From Arenicellales bacterium (GTDB taxonomy: Bacteria; Pseudomonadota; Gammaproteobacteria; BMS3Bbin11), in assembly GCA_029287965.1 (NCBI GenBank), contig JARFQC010000155.1, positions 1 to 6,751 on the forward strand: 6,751 nt of DNA, read 5' to 3'. This document shows positions 1 through 6,343 of this stretch, piece after piece (the stretch's first letter is position 1; every line of letters starts with the position of its first letter). The position numbers and the translations under genes were made by a program. Under the pieces are notes generated by a model that made no database searches, was not told the DNA's origin, and saw only the letters and a list, made by a program, of their open reading frames with translations.

Positions 1-1505
1 GCCGGGTAGGCCTCGGCATGGATGTAGGAGATTTCCTTCAGTTTGAGCGCACCTTCCATGGCTACCGGGTAGTGGGTGCCACGGCCGAGAAACAAGGCAT
101 GATGCTTGTTGGCAAAGCGCTCGGCAATCTCGGTGATGCGCGCATCAAGTGTCAGTGCCTCGCGCAGACGCGCGGGCAATGAACGCAGTTCACCGACAAT
201 GCATTCCTCCTGTTTTTCACTCAGCTTGTTACGTCTTCCAAGTGCTATCACTACCTGCATCAGGGCGACCAGCTGGCTGGTAAACGCCTTGGTCGAGGCA
301 ACACCGATCTCCGGTCCTGCGTGAGTCAGCACCGTCAGGTCCGATTCACGCACCAGCGAACTCTCGGCGACATTGCAGATGCAGAGTGAATGCTTGTAGC
401 CAATACCGCGAGCGAATTTCAGGGCAGCGAGCGTATCGGCCGTCTCACCGGACTGGGATATGGTAATCACCAGGCAGTCCTCCGGAACGACGTGCTGGCG
501 GTAACGAAATTCACTGGCGACTTCAACGCGGCATGATACGCCAGCCAGGCTTTCCATCCAGTAACGCGCAACAAGCCCGGCATGGTAACTGGTGCCGCAG
601 GCGATAATCTGGACATCGCGGATACTGTCCAGGATGCGGCTACCGTCGTGGCCGAACATGCCATCAAGCAGACGGTTACCGGACAATCTACCTTCCAGCG
701 TATCGCTAATGGCCTGTGGCTGCTCGTAGATCTCCTTGAGCATGTAATGGCGGTATTCACCCAGTTCGACCGCATCGGCTGACAGGCTGCTGACGTGAAT
801 ATCACGTTCGACGGCTTGGCCTTCACTATCTACGATAGCCACTTCGCTTCCGGTGATACGCGCCACGTCGCCTTCTTCCAGGAAGATGAAATTCCGCGTT
901 TCCATAACAAGCGCGGCAACATCCGAGGCAATGAAGTTCTCCCCTTCTCCCAGCCCGATGACGAGCGGGCTACCCTTGCGCGCGACGACGATGCAGTCCG
1001 GATGCTGTGATGAAATAACAGCCAGCGAGTAGGCGCCTTCGAGTTCCGTGACGGTTTTTTGCAATGCCTGGAACAGGTCACCGCTGGCCACCAGGTTTCT
1101 GTGTACCTGGTGAACGATGACCTCGGTGTCGGTATTTGAAGTAAACCGGTAATCGTCATGCGTCTGCTGTTCGCGCAGCACGTCATGGTTCTCGATGATG
1201 CCGTTGTGCACCAGGGCGACGACATCGTTGCACATGTGCGGGTGGGCATTCTTTTCGGTGGGTTTTCCGTGAGTTGCCCAGCGCGTGTGGGCAATGCCTG
1301 TATGCCCTTTGATTTCAGGGCTCTGACGAATCATGTTTTGCAGATTCATGACTCGGCCGCTGACCCGTTGCCGTTGTATTTCACCCTGCTCGTCCAGCAG
1401 CGCAACACCAGCTGAGTCATAGCCTCGGTATTCAAGCCGCTTGAGCCCCTCTACCAGTATGTCAGTGATGTCTCTGTCAGCAATAGCGCCGATAATTCCG
1501 CACAT
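1..1505 (-). CDS. glmS: Glucosamine--fructose-6-phosphate aminotransferase (isomerizing), C-terminally cut by window edge
   Basis: GlmS makes glucosamine-6-phosphate and glutamate from fructose-6-phosphate and glutamine, the committed step to UDP-GlcNAc, in the cytoplasm. The start is ATG at 1505, followed directly by Cys2, the N-terminal nucleophile of class II glutamine amidotransferases once Met is removed. The glutaminase domain shows EYRGYDSAG (25-33), HTRWATHG (73-80) and a downstream HNGIIEN. The first sugar-isomerase (SIS) domain shows ACGTS and SQSGET (350-355), which binds sugar phosphate, followed by VASTKAF. The second SIS domain begins with GRGTHYP and EGALKLKE (484-491), whose Lys488 and Glu491 match E. 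coli Lys485 and Glu488. The reading frame is open throughout 501 full codons. About 110 residues of the usual ~610, including the C-terminal loop, lie outside the window. It begins 3 bp after the glmU stop, with a weak GAGAAG Shine-Dalgarno at 1512-1517 inside the glmU 3' end, so translational coupling to glmU is likely. Identification is secure. Confidence 0.98.
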   Translation of the reverse strand, partial: MCGIIGAIADRDITDILVEGLKRLEYRGYDSAGVALLDEQGEIQRQRVSGRVMNLQNMIRQSPEIKGHTGIAHTRWATHGKPTEKNAHPHMCNDVVALVHNGIIENHDVLREQQTHDDYRFTSNTDTEVIVHQVHRNLVASGDLFQALQKTVTELEGAYSLAVISSQHPDCIVVARKGSPLVIGLGEGENFIASDVAALVMETRNFIFLEEGDVARITGSEVAIVDSEGQAVERDIHVSSLSADAVELGEYRHYMLKEIYEQPQAISDTLEGRLSGNRLLDGMFGHDGSRILDSIRDVQIIACGTSYHAGLVARYWMESLAGVSCRVEVASEFRYRQHVVPEDCLVITISQSGETADTLAALKFARGIGYKHSLCICNVAESSLVRESDLTVLTHAGPEIGVASTKAFTSQLVALMQVVIALGRRNKLSEKQEECIVGELRSLPARLREALTLDARITEIAERFANKHHALFLGRGTHYPVAMEGALKLKEISYIHAEAYP

Positions 1506-1508
1506 AAT

Positions 1509-2885
1509 CTACTTCTCTGTTTTTTCCGGACGCTGCCAGCCTTCGATCGAGACCTGTGTTGCCCTGCTCAAAGTCAGGGTGTTATCCGGTGCATCACTGG
1601 TAATGGTCGATCCGGCACCAATCGTTGCGCCTTTACCTACCGAGACTGGCGCCACCAACTGGGTATCGGAACCTATGAAGGCGTCATCGCCAATGACAGT
1701 CCTATGCTTGTTGGCACCGTCGTAATTGCAGGTTATGACGCCGGCACCGACATTGACTCCGCTGCCTATCTCGGTATCGCCGACATACGAAAGGTGATTG
1801 ACCTTACTTCCTTCGCCGACGGTACTTTTCTTAACCTCGACGAAGTTACCGATATGTGCGGCAGGCCCGATATCGGCAGCAGGCCGCAGGCGTGCATAAG
1901 GGCCGATGATGGCTCCTACGCCGATGGTCGCATTCTCGAATACACAATTGGCCTTGATCTCCACGTCATTGCCAACTTTTACATTATTTAAAATACAGTT
2001 TGGTCCAATGCTCACCCTGTCACCCAGGACGACTTCGCCGCTTATTACCGTGTTGATGTCAATACTGCAGTCCTGACCGTGCACGAGGTCACCGCGCAGG
2101 TCGAAGCGGCTGGGATCGCGCAAGGTTAGCCCCTGCATCATCAACCTGTCAGCGGACTGCTGTTGATATATGCGCTCCAGCACAGAAAGGTCGAGGCGGT
2201 TATTAACGCCGAGTGTTTCATCGCTCGTTACCGGCTGGCAGGTTTCGACGCCGACGCCATCGGCTACGGCCAGGGCAAAGATATCCGTCAGGTAGAACTC
2301 GCCCTGGGCGTTATCGCTGTTTATCCCGGACAACCACTTTTTTAAACGTTTAGCCGGCGCAGCCAGGAAGCCCGTGTTGATTTCCTGCACAGCGCGCTGC
2401 ACATCCGTTGCATCGCTGAACTCGACGATTTCCTTGAAGCGGTTGTTCTCGTCACGAATGATACGACCATAGGCGGCAGGATCATCCAGCATTGCCGTCA
2501 TCAAACCCACCGCATCATGGCCGGCGGCATCAAGCATGGCCTGCAGGGAGTGAGGGCTTACCAGCGGCACATCGCCATACAGCACCATCGCGGTAGAGGC
2601 CTCATCGACACACTCGAGTGCCAGTTGTACTGCATGCCCGGTGCCCTTCTGCTCAGCCTGCAAAATCCAGTTAAGGTCATCGCCGGTGATCGCATTTCGC
2701 AACTGGTCGCCGCCAAATCCGTATACGACATGCAGTCGCTCGGCGCCTAGCTGGCGGCTGGTATCCAGTACATGCTGCAGTAGTGGCTTTCCGGCAAGTT
2801 CATGCAGCACCTTGGGCAAGGCCGACCGCATACGCGTACCCTTGCCTGCGGCAAGAATGATGACTTCAAGGGGTGGGGTGCTCAT
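1509..2885 (-). CDS. glmU: Bifunctional UDP-N-acetylglucosamine pyrophosphorylase / glucosamine-1-phosphate N-acetyltransferase
   Basis: This cytoplasmic enzyme acetylates glucosamine-1-phosphate with acetyl-CoA, then joins the product to UTP to give UDP-GlcNAc for the cell wall and LPS. It has 458 residues; E. coli GlmU has 456. The N-terminal uridylyltransferase domain has LAAGKGTRM (11-19), Lys25, QAEQKGTGHA (76-85), YGDVPL (103-108, with Mg-binding Asp105) and GVNNR (226-230, with Asn228). From about residue 255 the C-terminal half is a left-handed beta helix of hexapeptide repeats. Acetyltransferase residues are all present one position after E. coli numbering: Arg333 in ARLRP, Lys352, the catalytic His364, Tyr367, Asn378, and Lys393 in NYDGANK. 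The ATG at 2885 puts the nucleotide-binding motif at the usual distance from the N terminus. No convincing Shine-Dalgarno precedes it; the 30-bp leader instead holds a small hairpin. The gene sits 30 bp after the isomerase gene and 3 bp before glmS. Confidence 0.98.
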   Translation of the reverse strand: MSTPPLEVIILAAGKGTRMRSALPKVLHELAGKPLLQHVLDTSRQLGAERLHVVYGFGGDQLRNAITGDDLNWILQAEQKGTGHAVQLALECVDEASTAMVLYGDVPLVSPHSLQAMLDAAGHDAVGLMTAMLDDPAAYGRIIRDENNRFKEIVEFSDATDVQRAVQEINTGFLAAPAKRLKKWLSGINSDNAQGEFYLTDIFALAVADGVGVETCQPVTSDETLGVNNRLDLSVLERIYQQQSADRLMMQGLTLRDPSRFDLRGDLVHGQDCSIDINTVISGEVVLGDRVSIGPNCILNNVKVGNDVEIKANCVFENATIGVGAIIGPYARLRPAADIGPAAHIGNFVEVKKSTVGEGSKVNHLSYVGDTEIGSGVNVGAGVITCNYDGANKHRTVIGDDAFIGSDTQLVAPVSVGKGATIGAGSTITSDAPDNTLTLSRATQVSIEGWQRPEKTEK

Positions 2886-2886
2886 G

Positions 2887-2906
2887 AACCGAATAATATA
2901 ACGGTT
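2887..2906 (-). promoter_or_regulatory. Small hairpin with AT-rich loop just before the glmU start; possible promoter -10
   Basis: On the coding strand AACCG and CGGTT form a 5-bp stem around the 10-nt loop TTATATTATT, and the 3' arm ends one base before the glmU ATG. No T-tract follows, so it is not an intrinsic terminator. The loop also contains TATATT (2900-2895), a fair -10 match. A start site 6-7 bases further on would lie about 2-3 nt from the ATG and give a nearly leaderless glmU mRNA. The -35 region, inside the end of the upstream gene, is poor (CTGATG at an 18-bp spacing). The hairpin is seen in the sequence. Any promoter or translation-control role is inference, and a 5-bp stem could be chance. 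Confidence 0.25.
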
Positions 2907-2915
2907 TCTGGCCCG

Positions 2916-3407
2916 TTACATCAGGAATGGTAATCCGGGATCGGCATCGGGTGTGCCACGCTGCAATTCCTGGTCTGATGCCTGACGTATACCGACTATC
3001 CTGACGATAAATTCGACAGTCTGTCCAACCAGGGGATGGTTGGCATCAAACGTCACCGTACCATCTTCTATCTGCGTGACAAAAAAAGTACGCGATTCAC
3101 CGACTTCATTCCGGGCTTCGATCTCGGCACCAATGCGGCGGTAATCTTCCGGGACATCGAACAGGGCGTTTTTGAACTGCAGATTGGGGTCCCGCTCACC
3201 AAACCCCTCATCGGGTGACAGGACGACATTGACCCTGTCACCAACGGATTTTCCGATCAGGGCCTGTTCGACTTTGGGGAACAGGTCGCTGCCTGAGCCG
3301 TGCAGATAGTTGACCGGCACGTCACGATATTCAAACAGCTTGCCGTCTTCGCCTTTCAGCGTATAGGTAATGGACACAACCTTGCCCTGCGTAACAGTCT
3401 CTGCCAT
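2916..3407 (-). CDS. SlyD-like FKBP-type peptidyl-prolyl cis-trans isomerase
   Basis: The 163-residue protein matches the SlyD/FKBP layout: an N-terminal FKBP strand (KVVSITYTLKGEDGKLFE, 9-26), YLHGSGSDLFPKVEQALIG (34-52), VGDRV, and EGFGERDP (67-74). An insert-in-flap chaperone domain follows (about 75-120), ending in FDANHPLVGQTVEF (120-133) and the closing FKBP strand IVRIVGIR. Family members catalyse proline isomerisation and hold unfolded proteins in the cytoplasm; no signal peptide is visible. Differences from E. coli SlyD: the His/Cys-rich metal-binding tail is missing (the end is GLPFLM), the usual GLE of the pocket is KVE (45-47), and the active-site Tyr of the AYG/GYG motif is Phe69. 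It lies 24 bp after atpC and 30 bp before glmU, where E. coli has no gene. It is in the same frame as atpC, separated by one TGA and eight stop-free codons, and no good Shine-Dalgarno precedes its ATG. The family is clear; the substrate is unknown. Confidence 0.93.
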   Translation of the reverse strand: MAETVTQGKVVSITYTLKGEDGKLFEYRDVPVNYLHGSGSDLFPKVEQALIGKSVGDRVNVVLSPDEGFGERDPNLQFKNALFDVPEDYRRIGAEIEARNEVGESRTFFVTQIEDGTVTFDANHPLVGQTVEFIVRIVGIRQASDQELQRGTPDADPGLPFLM

Positions 3408-3431
3408 CAGGTTAAGGTGCAGTGTCGGGGA

Positions 3432-3848
3432 TCACATCTTTTCGCGTAACTTGCGGATCATGTTCAATTGCGCGACGGCTTCAGCCAGTTCGGCCTGCGC
3501 ACGGGCGAAGTCCAGATCGGTCTTGCGATCGGCCATGGCTTCTTCGGCCTGGCGCTTGGCTTCGAGTGCAGTAGCTTCATCCAGATCGTGGGCACGGATA
3601 GCCGTATCGCTCAATACCGTAATGACATGCGGCTGTACTTCAAGCACGCCGCCGGATACATAGTAGGAATCTTCGTTCTCACCGGAACGCACCCGAATCT
3701 CACCCGCTTTCAGTTCACCAATCATTGGCGTGTGGCGAGGGTATATTCCGACTTCACCACTGGCGAGTGGAGCGAAAACTGCTTCAGCAGTACCCGAGAA
3801 TATTTCTTCTTCTGCACTGACTATATCTATGTGCATGGTCATGGCCAT
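3432..3848 (-). CDS. atpC: F1Fo ATP synthase epsilon subunit
   Basis: Epsilon is part of the F1 central stalk. It links gamma to the c-ring and can inhibit ATP hydrolysis through its C-terminal helices. The 138 residues match the family. An N-terminal beta-sandwich (about 1-86) opens with MTMHIDIVSAEEEIFSG and carries the loop GEVGIYPRHTPMIGELKAG and the YYVSGGVLEV strand. A C-terminal helical hairpin (about 90-138) is rich in Ala, Glu, Lys and Arg and ends in RKLREKM. The ATG at 3848 fits the common MAMTMH start and has a good GAGGA Shine-Dalgarno at 3857-3861, 8 nt away; the internal ATGs at codons 3 and 5 lack one at proper spacing. It follows atpD by 24 bp. No terminator separates it from the isomerase gene. 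Confidence 0.97.
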   Translation of the reverse strand: MAMTMHIDIVSAEEEIFSGTAEAVFAPLASGEVGIYPRHTPMIGELKAGEIRVRSGENEDSYYVSGGVLEVQPHVITVLSDTAIRAHDLDEATALEAKRQAEEAMADRKTDLDFARAQAELAEAVAQLNMIRKLREKM

Positions 3849-3872
3849 ACTCTAAGTCCTCGATGAACCCTG

Positions 3873-5249
3873 TTACAGGGTCTTGGCACGTTCAACGGCT
3901 TCGTCAATGGTACCGACCATGTAGAAGGCCTGCTCGGGAAGACTGTCATACTCACCGTCAACAATCGCGCGGAACCCCTTGATGGTGTCTTTCAGCGACA
4001 CATACTTGCCGGCCGTGCCGGTAAAGACCTCGGCAACGAAGAATGGCTGTGACAGGAAGCGCTGAATCTTACGTGCACGGGACACGGTCAGCTTGTCGTC
4101 TTCTGACAGCTCATCCATGCCGAGGATGGCGATAATGTCCTGCAGTTCCTTGTAACGCTGCAGTGTAGCCTGCACATCACGTGCAACCTGGTAATGTTCT
4201 TCACCGATTACGTTCGGGTCGAGCTGACGGCTGGTGGAATCCAGTGGATCCACGGCCGGGTAGATGCCCAGTTCGGCAACCTGGCGTGACAGTACCACCG
4301 TCGCATCAAGATGCGAGAAGGTTGTAGCAGGTGACGGGTCAGTCAGGTCATCCGCGGGGACATATACAGCCTGAATAGATGTGATCGAACCGGTCTTGGT
4401 CGAGGTAATGCGTTCCTGCAAACGACCCATTTCTTCAGCCAGTGTCGGCTGGTAGCCCACCGCAGAAGGCATGCGCCCGAGCAGTGCAGACACCTCGGTG
4501 CCGGCCAGCGTATAGCGGTAGATGTTGTCGATGAAGAGCAGAACGTCACGACCTTCGTCACGGAAATGCTCAGCGATGGTCAGGCCGGTCAGCGCGACAC
4601 GCAGGCGGTTGCCGGGAGGTTCGTTCATCTGACCGTACACCAGGGCGACTTTGTCGAGTACCTGGGATTCGGTCATTTCATGGTAGAAATCGTTACCTTC
4701 ACGAGTACGCTCACCGACACCTGCAAATACCGAGTAGCCACTGTGCTCGATAGCGATGTTGCGGATCAGTTCCATCATGTTCACGGTCTTGCCCACACCG
4801 GCACCCCCGAACAGACCGACTTTACCGCCCTTGGCAAACGGGCAAATCAGGTCGATAACCTTGATGCCTGTCTCCAACAGCTCGTCACTGGCTGCCTGTT
4901 CCGCATATGACGGAGGTGAACGGTGAATCGGCAGCGAAGCTTCCGCGCCAACATCGCCCTTGCCGTCGATAGGAGCACCTAGTACGTCCATGATCCGGCC
5001 GAGTGTCTTGGTGCCAACCGGTACGGTGATCGGTGCACCGGTATCAGTTACCGCCAGGCTACGGCGCAGACCATCAGAGCTGCCCATCGCGATACAACGG
5101 ACGACACCGTCTCCCAGCTGCTGCTGGACTTCCAGAGTCAGGCCGGTTTCATCCACTTTGAGTGCATCGAACACTCTAGGGATAGCGTTGCCGGGAAACT
5201 CGACGTCAACGACGGCGCCAATGATTTGAACAATTTTTCCAGAACTCAT
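3873..5249 (-). CDS. atpD: F1Fo ATP synthase beta subunit (catalytic)
   Basis: Beta carries the catalytic nucleotide sites of the alpha3-beta3 head and makes ATP from ADP and phosphate as gamma turns, on the cytoplasmic face of the inner membrane. Visible features in order over 458 residues: an N-terminal beta-barrel (about 1-75), the Walker A loop GGAGVGKT (148-155), catalytic Glu180 in GVGERTREGND, the Walker B strand LLFID ending at Asp241, the stretch DNIYRYTLAGTEVSALLGRM (241-260), the ATP synthase signature PAVDPLDSTS (331-340), and the DELSEDD loop (379-385) that contacts gamma and epsilon. All key residues are intact, and the sequence reads like gammaproteobacterial AtpD along its whole length. 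The ATG at 5249 has GAGGA at 5258-5262, 8 nt upstream. The 57-bp spacer from atpG holds nothing else convincing. Confidence 0.99.
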   Translation of the reverse strand: MSSGKIVQIIGAVVDVEFPGNAIPRVFDALKVDETGLTLEVQQQLGDGVVRCIAMGSSDGLRRSLAVTDTGAPITVPVGTKTLGRIMDVLGAPIDGKGDVGAEASLPIHRSPPSYAEQAASDELLETGIKVIDLICPFAKGGKVGLFGGAGVGKTVNMMELIRNIAIEHSGYSVFAGVGERTREGNDFYHEMTESQVLDKVALVYGQMNEPPGNRLRVALTGLTIAEHFRDEGRDVLLFIDNIYRYTLAGTEVSALLGRMPSAVGYQPTLAEEMGRLQERITSTKTGSITSIQAVYVPADDLTDPSPATTFSHLDATVVLSRQVAELGIYPAVDPLDSTSRQLDPNVIGEEHYQVARDVQATLQRYKELQDIIAILGMDELSEDDKLTVSRARKIQRFLSQPFFVAEVFTGTAGKYVSLKDTIKGFRAIVDGEYDSLPEQAFYMVGTIDEAVERAKTL

Positions 5250-5306
5250 TTACTGGTTCCTCAAGATTTCAGTTTATATCCGTTGTATATCTTAAATGCT
5301 GATCGT

Positions 5307-6176
5307 TTAATCCAGTGCGGCTGCACCACCTACGATTTCCGACAGTTCCTGTGTAATGGCAGCCTGGCGCGCCTTGTTGTACTTCAGGTTCAGGTCGTCA
5401 ATCATGTCGCCGGCGTTGTCCGACGCGGCCTTCATTGCAACCATTCGTGCAGACTGCTCGCAGGCGTTGTTCTCGACTACACCCTGGTACACCTGTGACT
5501 CGATAAAGCGCGGCATCAACGCATCGATAACCTGCTTCGCTTCTGGCTCATAGATGTAATCCCAGTGATGGGAAAGTTCTTCGTCCTCTTCTGCACCCAC
5601 CAGCGGCAGAATCTGCAGACTGGTCGGAGTCTGGGTCATCGTGTTAACAAACTGGTTATAGACGATATAGAGGCGATCAAGGCTACCGTTTGCAAAGGCA
5701 TCCAGCATGACTTTTACTACACCGATCAGCTGGTTGATTTCCGGCTGGTCACCGAGGTGTGAAACACTGGAGATAATGTTCAGCCCGAAACGCTTCAGGA
5801 AGGCCTGCCCTTTACTGCCGATCGTGCAGATATCCACTTCCACGCCTTTCTCGTGCCATTCACGCATATCGGAAACGGCCATCTTGAGAAGGTTGGTGTT
5901 CAAGCCACCGCAGAGACCACGGTCCGTAGTGATGACGATGTAACCCACACGTTTCACTTCATCGCGCTTATCGAGAAAAGCATGCTTGTACTCAGGGTGG
6001 GCAAAGTGCAGATGCCCGACGACGTTGCGAACCTTTTCGGCATAGGGACGGGCGGTCTGCATCCGTTCCTGGGCCTTGCGCATTTTACTGGCGGCCACCA
6101 TTTCCATGGCGCTGGTAATCTTGCGCGTGTTCTGCAGACTCTTGATCTGCGTCTTGATTTCTTTTCCGACGGCCAT
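5307..6176 (-). CDS. atpG: F1Fo ATP synthase gamma subunit
   Basis: Gamma is the rotating shaft inside the alpha3-beta3 head and couples proton-driven c-ring rotation to ATP synthesis. The 289 residues match the family. The N-terminal helix has KEIKTQIKSLQNTRKIT and SAMEMVAASKMRKAQ (5-36). The Rossmann-like middle domain contains TTDRGLCGGLN (83-93). The C-terminal helix contains the family signature ACEQSARMVAMKAASDNA (238-255), followed by LNLKYNKARQAAITQELSEIVGGA. The N- and C-terminal helices form the coiled-coil axle. The ATG at 6176 gives the standard family N terminus. Its only plausible Shine-Dalgarno is AGAGG at 6187-6191 (10-nt spacing), which lies inside an arm of the upstream palindrome. 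The gap to atpA is unusually long at 167 bp; the gap to atpD is 57 bp. Confidence 0.98.
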   Translation of the reverse strand: MAVGKEIKTQIKSLQNTRKITSAMEMVAASKMRKAQERMQTARPYAEKVRNVVGHLHFAHPEYKHAFLDKRDEVKRVGYIVITTDRGLCGGLNTNLLKMAVSDMREWHEKGVEVDICTIGSKGQAFLKRFGLNIISSVSHLGDQPEINQLIGVVKVMLDAFANGSLDRLYIVYNQFVNTMTQTPTSLQILPLVGAEEDEELSHHWDYIYEPEAKQVIDALMPRFIESQVYQGVVENNACEQSARMVAMKAASDNAGDMIDDLNLKYNKARQAAITQELSEIVGGAAALD

Positions 6177-6182
6177 GGTTCA

Positions 6183-6341
6183 GGAGCCTCTGATTGGATC
6201 TGGACGAAGTAGATTGCAATCCAGAATATTCAGATTCAAGACGCGGATCGCACGCAATAGCCAGCTATTACGAAGATTCGCAACGCAGAAGCTGGAGATT
6301 ATGGATGCTAGGTACGAGTTCATGATTCGATCAGAGGCTCC
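6183..6341. repeat. 159-bp imperfect palindrome, MITE-like or fold-back element in the atpA-atpG spacer
   Basis: The ends are a 12-bp perfect inverted repeat, GGAGCCTCTGAT (6183-6194) against ATCAGAGGCTCC (6330-6341), which extends imperfectly to 16 of 18. The centre is AATAGC-CA-GCTATT (6256-6269). Aligning the two arms by hand (about 78 and 79 bases, three single-base gaps) gives roughly two-thirds identity along the whole length, with several mismatches that would be G-U pairs in RNA. The spacer is therefore one long hairpin-forming unit with no supportable ORF. A small non-autonomous transposable element fits this shape. The flanks share only a 2-bp CA (6181-6182 and 6342-6343), so target-site duplication evidence is weak. 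It begins right after the atpA stop and ends just before the atpG start. The palindrome is seen in the sequence; mobility is inferred. The alternative is a native RNA structure of the operon. Confidence 0.75.
6187..6191 (-). promoter_or_regulatory. Probable atpG ribosome binding site, inside the palindrome arm
   Basis: AGAGG on the coding strand lies 10 nt before the atpG ATG and is the only good purine-rich match in this leader. It falls in the downstream 12-bp terminal repeat, so in mRNA it can pair with the upstream arm immediately after the atpA stop codon. Confidence 0.5.
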
Positions 6342-6343
6342 CA

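Noticed and set aside
467..826. 119-codon minus-strand open frame
   Set aside because: Shadow of the glmS SIS region in another frame; no family resemblance.
830..1294. 154-codon minus-strand open frame
   Set aside because: It overlaps glmS out of frame. It has low-complexity Ser/Arg/Thr composition and no recognisable domain, while the glmS frame is open and matches its family throughout.
1..1505. Frameshift in glmS
   Set aside because: The frame from ATG 1505 to the EGALKLKE motif near position 59 is the same modulo 3, with conserved motifs at expected spacing. The gene is only cut by the window edge.
3408..3431. Possible end-of-operon terminator after atpC
   Set aside because: The 24-bp spacer has no GC-rich hairpin and no T-tract on the coding strand.
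3468..3866. 132-codon plus-strand open frame opposite atpC
   Set aside because: It covers almost all of atpC on the other strand, and atpC is certain by family match and ribosome binding site. The antisense protein resembles nothing I know.
5250..5306. Repeated GATATA in the atpG-atpD spacer as a possible operator or promoter
   Set aside because: Two 6-bp AT-rich copies in 57 bp are easily chance, with no paired -35 element and no dyad. Only the atpD ribosome binding site is convincing there.
5853..6212. 119-codon plus-strand open frame opposite the start of atpG
   Set aside because: Antisense shadow of atpG running into the palindromic spacer; no supported start or domain.
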